From contig NC_088777.1 of assembly GCF_954871325.1 (NCBI RefSeq), positions 33,457,366 to 33,521,365 of the forward strand: DNA of 64,000 nucleotides, given 5' to 3'. This DNA comes from Gordionus sp. m RMFG-2023. Taxonomy: Eukaryota > Nematomorpha > Gordioida > Chordodea > Parachordodidae. Under the pieces are notes generated by a model that searched no databases, was not told the origin of the DNA, and saw only the letters and a program-made list of their open reading frames with translations. Below, piece by piece: positions 22,665 through 34,339 of the stretch. Position numbers and translations under genes: made by a program. Position 1 is the first letter of the stretch. Each line of letters starts with the position of its first letter.

Positions 22665-25397
22665 CAGTAATAATATGATTTGTTGTAACACATTTTCATA
22701 ATGTGAAAAAACATTCTTATATAGTTAAATAACTTTCCATAATTATTGTAAAAACATTTTGATAAAATTTTTAATAATTTTTGATATAATTTTTTTTAAA
22801 TAATAAGAGTTTTTAAACTTTAATGAAGATTAACGTCAAAGTTATGAATCGAATATAATTTTTTTATGTTTTAGACCCAAGTTTAAGTGGGAAAATGAGA
22901 ATATAAATTTTCTAAGATTTTTAGAATAATTTTTTTAAAAATGCATTATAAATTTTTTTAAATTTAAAGTATTTTTACAATATATTAATGTTACTTTTAG
23001 TTATCTAAAGAATGGAAATCAGGATAAGAAATTTGATAATTTCTTAATAAACATAAGTGAAAGAAAATTCGAATTTAGGGTTTTCAGATAATTCTTATTT
23101 TTTTATATTTTTTTTTGGTTTTAAAATTAAATAAAATTTAACTGTTGTAGTTGCTTTTATTAACCTAAAATGACGAATACCAAATATCATCGAGATGTGC
23201 CACCAACCATTCTACCCATAACGGAAGCCCCGACACTTTAATTTAACTTTCCATAATTATTGTAAAAACTTGTTGAGAAAAATACATCCTTTTTTAAAAA
23301 AACTTTTAAAAACTTGAAAGAAAATTTTGAGAAAAACATTATTTTTAAAAACTTCGAGTAATTAACTTAAATTAAAACCTATAATAATTCTTTCTTAAAT
23401 TTGAGAAAATTTTAATTTTAAACTTCAAATATTTATTTTATAATTTATAATTTTTTTTTCCATAAAAACTATATTTCCATATTTTTAAATGTCAAATTTT
23501 ACTATCGCTAGTATTTTGAATCTATCTCCAGTTTCAGGTTTGTTAATATAATATTCTATTATTTACTAACCTTATATATAAAATTTTAGATACACCTAAT
23601 GAAACTTCTAATTCTCTCGGGGGGTTATCTGAAATAACAAATAGATACCAAAGTTATTCACCTATCCCATCAAATTCCCTTAGATGCCTAACTGACATTA
23701 CAAATCGATTCATTCTAATATTCAAGAGCAACCAAATTTTGATCCTATTCGTTTGAAGAAAAAAAATGGTAATTGGAGCGATGAAAAAATGAAATTGGCT
23801 AAAATATGGCTGAGCAAACCAATTGATGATCAGCCCAATGCAAAGACAATTGCTCATGATCTAAATTTATCCATTGGTTCGGTTTAACGTTTCAAAGGGG
23901 AAACTTTTCCTGAATATTACGACGACCCTTTATCTGATTATATAATAAAACAACGAGGGCGTAAGAAGAAATACACTACAGAACTTCAATCGCATATAGC
24001 TGAATTGTTTGGTAATAATAACGGCTATACAATCAAAAGTATTATAAAACATTTACCGCCACATCTAAGGTTGAGCGAATCAGCTATCTAAATGCATTAA
24101 ATTAATGGGCTGGAGTCGAAAAAGGGTTGGGAAAGAACCCAATAGTTGAAACTCTCCAGATGTAATTTAAATTCGAAAGTAATATTGTGACAAGATGATA
24201 AATATTTTTTTTGAAAATGTATACTTCCTGGACGAGAAGGGTTTAATAACCACATTATTTCTCATTATGGGTGGGCACCTTTGAGGAAACGGCCATCTGT
24301 TAAGTTACCTTCCTCCAAGAGGAAAAATATATCAGTCCTATGCACAATAGGAATAAGTGGATTGAAAAAATTCAAAATAATAGATGGGGCTTTTACTGCA
24401 ATAATCAAGGCATATCTGGATAAATTATTTGCACTTTTACCATCAAATTCATTACTTATAATGGATAATGCTTCTATACATCGAGCGAGGATAATTAGTG
24501 AGAATTATCCAAATATCATATTTTTGCCACCCTATTCGCCGCAATTAAATCAGATAGAAAATTTTTTCGGAGTAATTAAAAATCAATATAGATCAAATTC
24601 TCCCAAACCCAATAACTGAAATGAAGTTATTTCAATTGTTACGAGTATTTTAGGCAATTATTTTACATATAATTTTTCAAATTTTTATTCTCACACCATA
24701 AAGTTTATTGAAGAGGGAATTCGATGCATTCCTTTAAATGATTGAATTTGTAATTGATTTATATTGTGTAATATTTTATTTACAAAGAATAAATAAATAA
24801 TAAATGGTTTTTTTTATTTTGGTGTTTCGAATTGATCATAAAAAATTCTAAACAAATAAGAATTATCTGAAAACCCTAAATTTAAGTTTTCACTCATGTT
24901 TATTTAAGAAATTATCAAATTTCTTATCCTGATTTCCATTCTTTGGATAACTAAAAGTAAAATATTGGAATAATGCTTTAAATTTAAAAAAGGTATTGTA
25001 AAAATCTTGAAAATTTTTTTTATATAATATCTTTTAAAATTCTAATTTTTCCACTTAAATTTATGTCCAAAACATAAAAAAAAACTATATTCGATTCATA
25101 ACTTTGACATTAGTCTTCATTAAAGTTTAATAACTTTTATTATTAAAATTTTTTTTTGGAATTCTCATTTTTCCACTTAGACTTGTGTCCAAAATAACTA
25201 TTTGATTCATAACTTTGATGTTAGTCTTCATTAAAGTTTAAAAACTTTTAAAAATTTTTTATCAAAAATCAAAATTTTTTTAAAAAATTTATATTATATC
25301 AAAATGTTTTTTACAATAATTATGGAAAGTTATTTAACTATATAAGAATGTTTTTTCACTTTATGAAAATGTGTTACAACAAATCATATTATTACTG
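22665..25397 (+). mobile_element. Tc1/mariner-like transposon with long inverted repeats
   Basis: The ends CAGTAATAATATGATTTG and its inverse sit directly inside TA dinucleotides (22663-22664 and 25398-25399), the Tc1/mariner target. The inverted repeats run about 430 bp on the left (to about 23095) and about 530 bp on the right (from about 24868). The extra length on the right is a ~115-bp tandem duplication around ATTCATAACTTTGA.TTAGTC. A further piece of the terminal repeat (ACTTTCCATAATTATTGTAAAAAC) recurs internally near 23249. The transposase sits between. Confidence 0.92.
23489..24745 (+). pseudogene. Tc1/IS630-type transposase with one intron, broken
   Basis: ATG at 23489 opens MSNFTIASILNLSPVS. 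A 52-nt intron (23538-23589, GTTTGT...TTTTAG) joins it to DTPNETSNSLGGLSEI. A helix-turn-helix follows (TIAHDLNLSIGSV near 23846-23884), then PRKKK-like basic stretch RGRKKKYTTELQ. The catalytic part is open from 24281: LLIMDNASIHRA, then FLPPYSPQLNQIENFFGVIK. From the D of MDN to the E of QIE there are 30 residues, shorter than the 34 of Tc1. A TAA interrupts the helix-turn-helix, there are frameshifts near 23735 and 24085, and a TGA at 24617 interrupts the tail, whose natural end is TGA at 24745. Inactive, moderately recent. Confidence 0.85.
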
Positions 25398-25399
25398 TA

Positions 25400-26146
25400 T
25401 ATTATATTCATTAAAAGATGTTTTATAATGTTTTTATTATGTATAATATTGGGTGATTGTTTAACTGCCTAATAGTATTGCAATGTAGAATATTATAATA
25501 TGGTTGTTTAGAATGTTGCATGAATTATACTATGTGATATGTCAAATTATCCCATTTATTATAATTAAATTCTAAATTAAAATATTAAAAGAAAGAAAAA
25601 TATCCTACATTCATTATCAATCAATAATAAAGTTTAAGAATAAATGAATAATCAATATCTAAGATCTGTAAGCCTGAACTGTAAACCCAATTTCTACCCC
25701 CATCCCCATGAGCCAATAATGTTGAGATCTCCTTAGGGGAGTAGAGAGGGCTACTCTGTGTTGCAAGCACCCCACCCCCTCTTAAAAAAATAAAATTAAA
25801 TTTTGTATTGTCACTATACACCTTCATTGATAATAATTTCTTCTTTATTGCATAAATATAATTGAGAAAATGACAACTATGAACTAATTTTAGAATAAAT
25901 TCAATCAAATAAAAATATATTAAATTGTACAATGATTTATTAATATTTAAAAAATGTCTTATATGTTGTATATAAGATGATACATAAGACTAATAACTTA
26001 ATAAATTAAAAATAAAAGTAAGGTCAGCTTATATCCTTGAATGAGTGGGTCTCTAAAATATATTTCCATTGGATTTTAGTTTAAAAATAAAACCTTAATT
26101 ATATAACTAATTTAAAATCAACATCTACATGAATCATCATTTATAG
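25400..26146. other. Stretch downstream of the TMEM41B-like gene
   Basis: AT-rich with one GC-richer patch at 25680-25790. On the minus strand 25621-25932 is open and reads VLATQSSPLYSPKEISTLLA in the middle, but I recognise no family. It might be a missing 3' exon of the neighbouring gene or a repeat. An alternative last exon for that gene could begin after the acceptor TTTTAG whose last base is 26053. Confidence 0.3.
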
Positions 26147-26975
26147 TTATGCAACTCCAATATTTTCCAATAAATTTATTAAAATAAAGTTTTTAATTCC
26201 ACTTATTTGGTTACCTAAAAATGTTCCAATGAAATAAGGTTTTAAAGGAATGTTTAAAATTGGGCACACAAGATTTATCAACCAATTAGGCAAAATGGGA
26301 GTTATCCTCAAAAATATTATATAATTTAAGATGTTAGATCTATGCTTATTGACCTAAAATAACAAATTATTTATATAAATGAATATAATTTTACCTTTGC
26401 AGATAAATCAGAAATGTGATTAGGAAAGTAATAATTTATTAACTTTTTGCCAGCAAAATTTGATAAAAAATAACATAAGGAAGCACCAATTGAAGAACAC
26501 TGATAAATAAAATATAAAATAATATTCTTTAAATTTACTTTACTGTGCAAACTAAAAGCAATGCAAGTGGAAATGAGTATAAATAACCTGATAAAACATT
26601 TAAAAATAAGGATCCAGGAATAGCAAATGTTTGTAGACTAAATGATTTCATAGTTAAAATACATATTCTAAATATTTACAAAATATAAGAGAGAGCAAAT
26701 ACAAATAAGAGATAATAATAATAATTATTTTGATAGGCTGATAAAAGTTTGCCTAAGGATTTTGCATCATCTATACTTGTTGGTAATTTGAGAATTTTCT
26801 TTTCATTACTAAAAAAAGTATTAGAAAAACTTAACTAATTTTTAATTTACTCTAATAATGGTGGGAAATTTACATAGAGATATATAAGAATTGATAAGAA
26901 AATAATAAATATAACAGTTAATATAATTATATGTATATAATTGTAAAACAATGTTAGTGGAGTTTTTGAAATCAT
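26147..26975 (-). CDS. TMEM41B: TMEM41B-like VTT-domain membrane protein, spliced
   Basis: Exons on the minus strand: 26975-26874, 26834-26680, 26637-26544, 26499-26395, 26353-26215, with canonical GT-AG introns of 39, 42, 44 and 41 nt. The product starts MISKTPLTLFYN with a membrane helix (VIFIIFLSILIYLY), then KLPTSIDDAKSLGKLLSAYQ, YIFLQTFAIPGSLFLNVLSG, CTCSSIGASLCYFLSNFAGK and NYIIFLRITPILPNWLINLV, ending FIGTFLG. This follows human TMEM41B nearly residue for residue (DDAKALGKVLSKY, IFLQTFAIPGSIFLSILSG, YIIFLRITPFLPNWFIN, FIGTFLG). TMEM41B is an ER phospholipid scramblase needed for autophagosome formation and lipoprotein export. An in-frame stop precedes the ATG. The C-terminal end is uncertain: reading on gives a 22-residue tail to TAA at 26147, whereas the family continues about 55 residues (VAPPSF..IKAG). 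Either a further exon lies beyond, or the gene is 3'-truncated. Confidence 0.88.
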
Positions 26976-27179
26976 CACAAATTAAAATGAGTGAATGATA
27001 TATCTATTCTAACCCAATATCTTACTTACTAGAACAAAACAACACTACTCAAAAGTTCCAAATATTCCTAAATTTAAGATGTTTTCATTCCAATTATATC
27101 CACCACCTTAGCGTTCTTCTGTAAATTTGCCTCTTCTATTTTCAAAGATTTTAGATTTCAGTTCTCCTAGGTTTCTTCC

Positions 27180-27480
27180 TAATAGTATTTTTAGTTGGTT
27201 GGTTTTTTCGACTCAGAGCCCAAGTCAAAAAAATAGGCCTAACCCTAAACCCGGGCCGAAGAATCCAACCCAACCCTATGGGACCGGCTCGCTTGGTCCT
27301 AATAAAAAATTTTCATGGATTTAAATCTTTAAAAATATATTTTTGAAACTAAAAAATATTAACTTTTATTAACGGGGAGGCAATGCTGCGGCCTCGAAGG
27401 CAATTTTTTAAGGGGCATCATTTTAGGGGGGAGGGAGGGATATGCCCCCAAACTCCACATTTTGGCCCACTTTTATCAGC
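27180..27480. repeat. GC-rich transposon-end debris
   Basis: Two patches. 27200-27300 has CTCAGAGCCCAAGTC, ACCCGGGCCGAAG and GGACCGGCTCGC, like the inner blocks of the MITE at 20762. 27370-27480 has GGAGGGAGGGATATGCCCCC and GGGGCATC, like ends of ZMYM1-type hAT elements. No intact pair of ends or target duplication is visible. A plus-strand open frame across the first patch is not a gene. Confidence 0.4.
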
Positions 27481-27879
27481 TTTTTGCTGGGTCCCTTTTG
27501 TGGCTTATTCCTATTATTTACCGTTTTTATAATTTCTTATAATTTTGGTCAAGACATGTCTAGAAAAATGTGTTAAACACTTTTGGACCGATTAGGTAAC
27601 ACTAGTTTGATTTTCTATAATGAAGTGATTGTAAAAATATCAACAATAATATAAATCTATATTAAAATAACTCCAATTTTATTTATCATACAATGATATA
27701 TATATAACTATAGATTGGCGATCATGCATAAAAAAACGCCCACACATTGAAATCAGCTGTAACGCCATTTTATAGTTCGTATCGTACCGCCTTTACTATT
27801 CTTTAGTTATAATTAGGTATTTTGTCGGTAAACTTTTCGGTAAATTTCGGATAAGCTTAAAATTTATATGCTTAAATTT

Positions 27880-28520
27880 CCATTAAGCTTTTTGCATGCT
27901 CAAATATCTTAAGCTTACTGCTTAATTTACAGACTTTTATAAATATCAAATTGTAGCTATTTATTATCAATTAAGCTCCATTACAGTAAAAGTATATTTA
28001 TTTTATGTTTAAATATCTTATATTGCAGCTCTTTATTGCTCAATTTACAAGCTTTTATAAATATCATATTGCAGCTCTTTATTGCTCAATTAAGATAAAT
28101 ATCAAATTGTAGCTGTTTATTATCAATTAAGCTATATTACAGTAAAAGTATATTTATTTTATGTTTAAATATCTTATATTGCAGCTCTTTATTGCTCAAT
28201 TTACAAAATTTTGTAAATATCATATTGCAACTCTTTATTGCTCAATTTACAAGCTTTTATAAATATCATATTGCAGCTCTTTATTATCAATTAGGCTAAA
28301 TAACTGTAAAATTATATTTACTATATTTTTAAAAATCTTATTATATTGCAGCTCTTTATTACTCAATTTACAAGCTTTTATGAATATTACAATTAAACCA
28401 TATTGCATTTAAAAAAAAGGAAGAGTAACCTTACTTTATAATTCAATAATCTATAAATCTTATACTTATCTTATTATATTGCAGCTATTTATTACTCAGT
28501 TTACAAGCTTTTATGAATAC
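27880..28520. repeat. Compound tandem repeat (TTGCAGCTCTTTATTGCTCAA)
   Basis: The unit ATATTGCAGCTCTTTATTGC followed by TCAATTTACAAGCTTTTATA recurs about ten times at short and long spacing, with a longer ~175-bp repeat that also includes TTACAGTAAAAGTATATTTA. It decays toward the right end. Non-coding. Confidence 0.8.
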
Positions 28521-28994
28521 AGTAAAAAAAAAGAAGCATTACTTTAGAATTCAAAAATAAAAGGTATATTTTATTCAAAAATGGCTATATAAATTATATA
28601 TAATTGTAGATCATAATGTTAATGACATTGGAATGCTTGAATAGTGCACTAAACCCTTCCTTTGTATATTTTTTTTTATCAGTTTGTATAACTTATTATT
28701 GTCGATATATTTTTTGTATAATTTATTTCAATTCAAAATTATCATCTTTCATATTGTACGTTTATATTATTGTTTCGCGCACTATTATAAAATTATTTTT
28801 TTTATTCTTGATATATATATATGTAATTAAATTCTTATAAAATACATTTTTATTATTGTCTACACAGGCATGAATAAATAAAATTATATTCGCTAATTTT
28901 CAGAAAAATTTCATAATCAATAATAATTTAATGTTTTGTGTTGTCAAATTATGCACTCGAATTAAAAGAAATATTCATTTGTAGCCATAATTAT
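28521..28994. other. No supported gene
   Basis: A hydrophobic open frame at 28616-28840 (plus) is a poly-T artefact with no homology signature. Otherwise featureless AT-rich sequence between two tandem arrays. Confidence 0.3.
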
Positions 28995-31900
28995 AATATA
29001 TAAATATTTACATAAAAATTTTAAGAAAGGAGTTCTTAGTAAGAAAAAAAATTAACGATCCCATATTAGAAATAACAAAAAAATAGTAAATAAGATATTT
29101 GAAGGAATATTAAGTATAAATACCTACTATAAAAATTTTATTTATAGAGTTCTAATAAAAAAAATTAACGATCCCATTAATTATTAGAAATCTCAAGAAA
29201 AATTTTAGTAAATAAGATATTTGAAGGAATAATAAGTATAAATACCTACTATAAAAATTTTATTTATAGAGTTCCAATAAAAAAAAAATTAACGATCACA
29301 TTAATTATTAGAAATCTCAAAAAAAATTGAGTTAATAAGATATTTGAAGGAATATTAAGTATAAATACTTACTATAAAAATTTTATTTATAGAGTTCCAA
29401 TAAAAAAAAAATTAACGAACCCATCAATTATTAGAAATCTCAAAAAAATTTGAGTTAATAAGATATTTGAAGGAATAATAAGTATAAATACCTACTATAA
29501 AAATTTTATTTTTAGAGTTCCAATAAAAAAAAAATTAACAATCCCGTTAATGATTAGAAAATAAGATATTAGAAGGAATAATAAGTATAAATACCTACTA
29601 TAAAAATTTTATTTATAGAGTTCCAATAAAAAAAAATTAACGATCACATTAATAATTAGAAATCTCAAAAAAAATTGAGTTAATAAGATATTTGAAGGAA
29701 TATTAAGTATAAATACGTACTATAAAAATTTTATTTATAGAGTTATAATAAAAAAAAAATTAACGATCCCATTAATTATTAGAAATCTCAAATAAATTTG
29801 AGTTAATAAGATATTTGAAGGAATATTAAGTATAAATACCTACTATAAAAATTTTATTTATAGAGTTCCAATAAAAAAAAATTAACGATCCTATTAATTA
29901 TTAGAAATCTCAAGAAAAATTTGAGTAAATAAGATATTTGAAGGAATAATAAGTATAAATACCTACTATAAAAATTTTATTTATAGATTTCCAATAAAAA
30001 AAAATTAACGATCCCATTAATTATTAGAATTCTCAAAAAAAATTTGAGTTAATAAAATATTTGAAGGAATATTAAGTATAAATACCTATTATAAAAATTT
30101 TATTTATAGAGTTCCAATGAAAAAAAAATTAACGATACCATTAAATATTATAAATCTAAAAAAAATTTGAGTTAATAAGATATTTGAAGGAATATTAATT
30201 ATAAATACTACTATAAAAATTTTATTTATAGAGTTCCAATAAAAAAAAATTAACGATCCCATTAATTATTAGAAATTTCTAAAAAATTTGAGTTAATAAG
30301 ATATTTGAAGGAATATTAAGTATAAATACCTACTATAAAAATTTTACTTATAGAGTTCCAATAAAAAAAAAATTAACGATCCCATTAATTATCTCAAGAA
30401 AAATTTAAGTAAATAAGATATTTGAAGGAATAATAAGTATAAATACCTACTATAAAAATTTTATTTATAGAGTTCCAATAAAAAAAAATTAACGATCACA
30501 TTAATTATTAGAAATCTCAAAAAAAATTGAGTTAATAAGATATTTGAAGGAATATTAAGTATAAATGCCTACTATAAAAATTTTATTTATAGAGTTCCAA
30601 TAAAAAAAAAATTAACGATCCCATTAATTATTAGAAATCTCAAAAAAAATTGAGTTAATAAGATATTTGAAGGAATATTAAGTATAAATACGTACTATAA
30701 AAATTTTATTTATAGAGTTCCAATAAAAAAAAAATTAACGATCCCATTAATTATTAGAAATCTCAAAAAAAATTGAGTTAATAAGATATTTGAAGGAATA
30801 TTAAGTATAAATACTTACTATAAAAATTTTATTTATAGAGTTCCAATAAAAAAAAAATTAACGAACCCATCAATTATTAGAAATCTCAAAAAAATTTGAG
30901 TTAATAAGATATTTGAAGGAATAATAAGTATAAATACCTACTATAAAAATTTTATTTTTAGAGTTCCAATAAAAAAAAAATTAACAATCCCGTTAATGAT
31001 TAGAAAATAAGATATTAGAAGGAATAATAAGTATAAATACCTACTATAAAAATTTTATTTATAGAGTTCCAATAAAAAAAAATTAACGATCACATTAATA
31101 ATTAGAAATCTCAAAAAAAATTGAGTTAATAAGATATTTGAAGGAATATTAAGTATAAATACGTACTATAAAAATTTTATTTATAGAGTTATAATAAAAA
31201 AAAAATTAACGATCCCATTAATTATTAGAAATCTCAAATAAATTTGAGTTAATAAGATATTTGAAGGAATATTAAGTATAAATACCTACTATAAAAATTT
31301 TATTTATAGAGTTCCAATAAAAAAAAATTAACGATCCTATTAATTATTAGAAATCTCAAGAAAAATTTGAGTAAATAAGATATTTGAAGGAATAATAAGT
31401 ATAAATACCTACTATAAAAATTTTATTTATAGATTTCCAATAAAAAAAAATTAACGATCCCATTAATTATTAGAATTCTCAAAAAAAATTTGAGTTAATA
31501 AAATATTTGAAGGAATATTAAGTATAAATACCTATTATAAAAATTTTATTTATAGAGTTCCAATGAAAAAAAAATTAACGATACCATTAAATATTATAAA
31601 TCTAAAAAAAATTTGAGTTAATAAGATATTTGAAGGAATATTAATTATAAATACTACTATAAAAATTTTATTTATAGAGTTCCAATAAAAAAAAATTAAC
31701 GATCCCATTAATTATTAGAAATTTCTAAAAAATTTGAGTTAATAAGATATTTGAAGGAATATTAAGTATAAATACCTACTATAAAAATTTTACTTATAGA
31801 GTTCCAATAAAAAAAAAATTAACGATCCCATTAATTATCTCAAGAAAAATTTAAGTAAATAAGATATTTGAAGGAATAATAAGTATAAATACCTACTATA

Positions 31901-32340
31901 AAAATTTTATTTATAGAGTTCCAATAAAAAAAAATTAACGATCACATTAATTATTAGAAATCTCAAAAAAAATTGAGTTAATAAGATATTTGAAGGAATA
32001 TTAAGTATAAATGCCTACTATAAAAATTTTATTTATAGAGTTCCAATAAAAAAAAAATTAACGATCCCATTAATTATTAGAAATCTCAAAAAAAATTGAG
32101 TTAATAAGATATTTGAAGGAATATTAAGTATAAATACGTACTATAAAAATTTTATTTATAGAGTTCCAATAAAAAAAAAATTAACGATCCCATTAATTAT
32201 TAGAAATCTCAAAAAAATTTGAGTTAATAAGATATTTGAAGGAATAATAAGTATAAATACCTACTATACAAATTTTATTTTTAGAGTTCCAATAAAAAAA
32301 AAATTAACAATCCCATTAATGATTAGAAATAACAAAAAAA
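28995..32340. repeat. ~122-bp satellite array with 1446-bp higher-order repeat
   Basis: About 27 copies of a ~122-bp monomer containing GATATTTGAAGGAATATTAA, ACTATAAAAATTTTATTTAT, AGAGTTCCAATAAAAAAAAA and TTAACGATCCCATTAATTAT. A rare shortened monomer (CCCGTTAATGATTAGAAAAT) recurs at 29542 and 30988, exactly 1446 bp apart, and its neighbours repeat in the same order. A block of about 12 monomers has therefore been duplicated as a unit. The two copies are almost identical while monomers within a block differ, which is the pattern of a young higher-order repeat. No coding capacity. Confidence 0.93.
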
Positions 32341-33025
32341 TTAAAATATATGACTAAATGTGATATTTATAGAAATAATAAATATCTATTACCCCTTTAC
32401 CCTCAAATTGATTTTTATTTTCTACCCATCTACAAGTCTCATGAAATAATATTCAGAAAACGACATAAGTAAATGGCTACTAGTTTTACCATTCTTGGTT
32501 ATTTTTTTAGAATTACAAAAAAATTAATCTATAGTTCTATTATTAAATAGATAAGTTCTCTAATGCAGAAGAAAATTGTTTTAATACCATCTAATATAAA
32601 TTATTTAAAAAAATAAGTATAATATTGAATAAATTCTATTTATTATTTCATTTTAAATTAATTATATCAATAATATTAAAATATGCAATATATATAATAA
32701 ATATATTAAATAAATTTTATTAATTATGTATATAATATTAATTATTATATTATAATAAAATCTTATAATCTTACAATTTAATACATTTTTTCTTTATATC
32801 TAATTTAATATTAAATATATTAAAATATAAAATTATATTATACAATTTATTTATTAATATATAAATTTTTTATAATATTATATTATATTATTAATATATA
32901 TAACTAATTAATATTAAAATTATATATTTTCTTATATTTATATTAATAAATTTTTATTTATATTAAATTAATTTTATTAAATAATTTACTTTAAATAGTA
33001 AAATCTGTCTATTCTCTAAAAGTTA
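32341..33025. other. No supported gene
   Basis: Extremely AT-rich spacer between the satellite and the outer MULE structure. Nothing recognisable. Confidence 0.4.
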
Positions 33026-33259
33026 AATTTTTTAGAACGCCTTTATATAACAGCAATAAATGGTGTCATATAAAGTTATTTTATTTTTTTATTCAACACG
33101 CTTGTTTTTTTTTCTTTAACAAATAAATATTAAAAAAAAGTTGTTTATTATTTTTTTTTATTTTTTTTACGTATTTTTTTTATCTAATGGAAAAAATATT
33201 GTTTTATTATTTAATAAATTTTTAAAATAAAATTTTTTTTTACTTATTTTTTTTATCTG

Positions 33260-33622
33260 ATGGAAAAAATATTGATGCTTTTATTATTTAATATATTTTT
33301 ATTTAATAGGTTAAGATATAATTTAGAACTAAAAGATTTTTCTACATTAGAACAGTTTATGAGTAATTATGAGAAGAATACCTTTTCAAATTATTATATC
33401 TCCCGTTCTAAGCCTCATCATGATCCAATATATAAATATAAAACAACATACAATTGCAAAAGAGGAGGTCGGATTTTCAAATCTAGTTCAACAGGCTTAA
33501 GAGAAAAGAGATCCTTTAAACAAGGGTGCAATAGCAAAGTTATTTTTAAACTTAAACCTAATGAAAATGGATTCAGATTTGTGTTAGAAAGATTTTATAT
33601 GATAATGAAATCCCAAAGATAA
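33260..33622 (+). pseudogene. FLYWCH/FAR1-like DNA-binding domain of a MULE protein
   Basis: Open for 120 codons. It reads LKDFSTLEQFMSNYEKNTF, then SNYYISRSKPHHDPI, then YNCKRGGRIFKSSSTGLREK and FKQGCNSKVIFKLKPNENGF. The two cysteines (NCKRGG and QGCNSK) and the basic stretch are the first half of the finger of FLYWCH/FAR1-type MULE transposases; the terminal H-x-H part is not in the frame. Parallel N-termini occur in the MULEs at about 39130-39366 (FTYNYSIHRSKKSKDPI-like) and 62130-62370 (CIHGGRHFKSRGKGK). The start of this region is inside the terminal inverted repeat, so an inverted stub of it recurs near 36290-36360, 39850-40010 and 42020-42080. No transposase follows. Confidence 0.7.
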
Positions 33623-33659
33623 GTTAATATATATATCAATTTTACATTTATTAATCATA

Positions 33660-33965
33660 TATTATAGGTCAAAATTTACCTACCATAGCTGCTTCTTCCT
33701 GTATTGCTGAAACAAGTTATTACACCAACCATTTAAAATTTTTTTTTAATTATAGATCAAATCTTAGTCAACACAGGTGATTCTTCTCCTATAGCTGAAA
33801 CAAGTTATTATACCAATCATAATATTTCTCTAATGAAAGATTATAGATATTTTAGTCAACACAGGTGATTCTTCTCCTATTGCCAAAACAAGTTATTATA
33901 CTAACCATTTTAAATTTTCTCTAATGAATGTTTGTAGGTCAAATTTTGGAGGTCATAAGTGATTC
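33660..33965 (+). repeat. ~98-bp coding-type tandem repeat
   Basis: Three to four units, each with a TATAG acceptor-like edge followed by a stretch reading LVNTGDSSPIAETSYYTNH in one frame. Units differ by a few substitutions. They look like amplified small exons of the MULE gene. Other MULE copies here carry different short peptide repeats in a similar place. Confidence 0.55.
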
Positions 33966-34186
33966 TTCCTGTATTCCTAGAATTTCAAGTAAATGTTTTA
34001 TTTATTATAGAGCTATTATCATCAGCTCATTATTCTTCTCAAAAAGGATTAATTTCAGATAAAAATTCATTAGTTTTACAAGAATGGGATAAGAATATAA
34101 TGAAAAATATTAGAATGCTCATAAAATACAAACGAGGATCAATACACAAAAGGCCTAAAAAAATGCAAAAAAAGAGTATTATTTAA
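33966..34186 (+). pseudogene. C-terminal exon-like fragment of the MULE-derived gene
   Basis: After a TTATTATAG acceptor-like site (about 34011) the frame reads ELLSSAHYSSQKGLISDKNS and ends in a strongly basic tail (YKRGSIHKRPKKMQKKS). An inverted copy lies at 41840-42010 in the opposite arm and keeps much of the same sequence. No known domain; the basic tail suggests a nuclear or DNA-binding protein. Whether it is expressed cannot be judged. Confidence 0.4.
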
Positions 34187-34339
34187 AAATTATAAAATAT
34201 TTCATAGTTAGCAAATTTTGAAAATGTCATTATATTATACATGTATTTTAAAAAAAGATTTTTCCCAAGCTAATTAAAATATGACTGAAACGATTAACCT
34301 ACCAGCTTCCAATACAGAAAACACTCAACTATGTGGTAT

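Noticed and set aside
25621-25932. 103-codon minus-strand frame considered as the 3' end of the TMEM41B-like gene
   Set aside because: It has no resemblance to the expected last helices of the family, and I could not find splice sites giving the right phase. Kept only as a possibility.
26143-26216. GVA followed by a degenerate LSx..IHV-like reading after FIGTFLG, as decayed remainder of the TMEM41B-like C-terminus
   Set aside because: The match is very short, includes two stops and has no proper acceptor; chance is likely.
28616-28840. Hydrophobic 74-codon frame
   Set aside because: Product of poly-T-rich sequence; no splice sites or motif support.
28995-32340. Possible CRISPR-like regular repeat
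   Set aside because: Units are ~122 bp and adjacent, with no unique spacers; the context is eukaryotic. It is a satellite.
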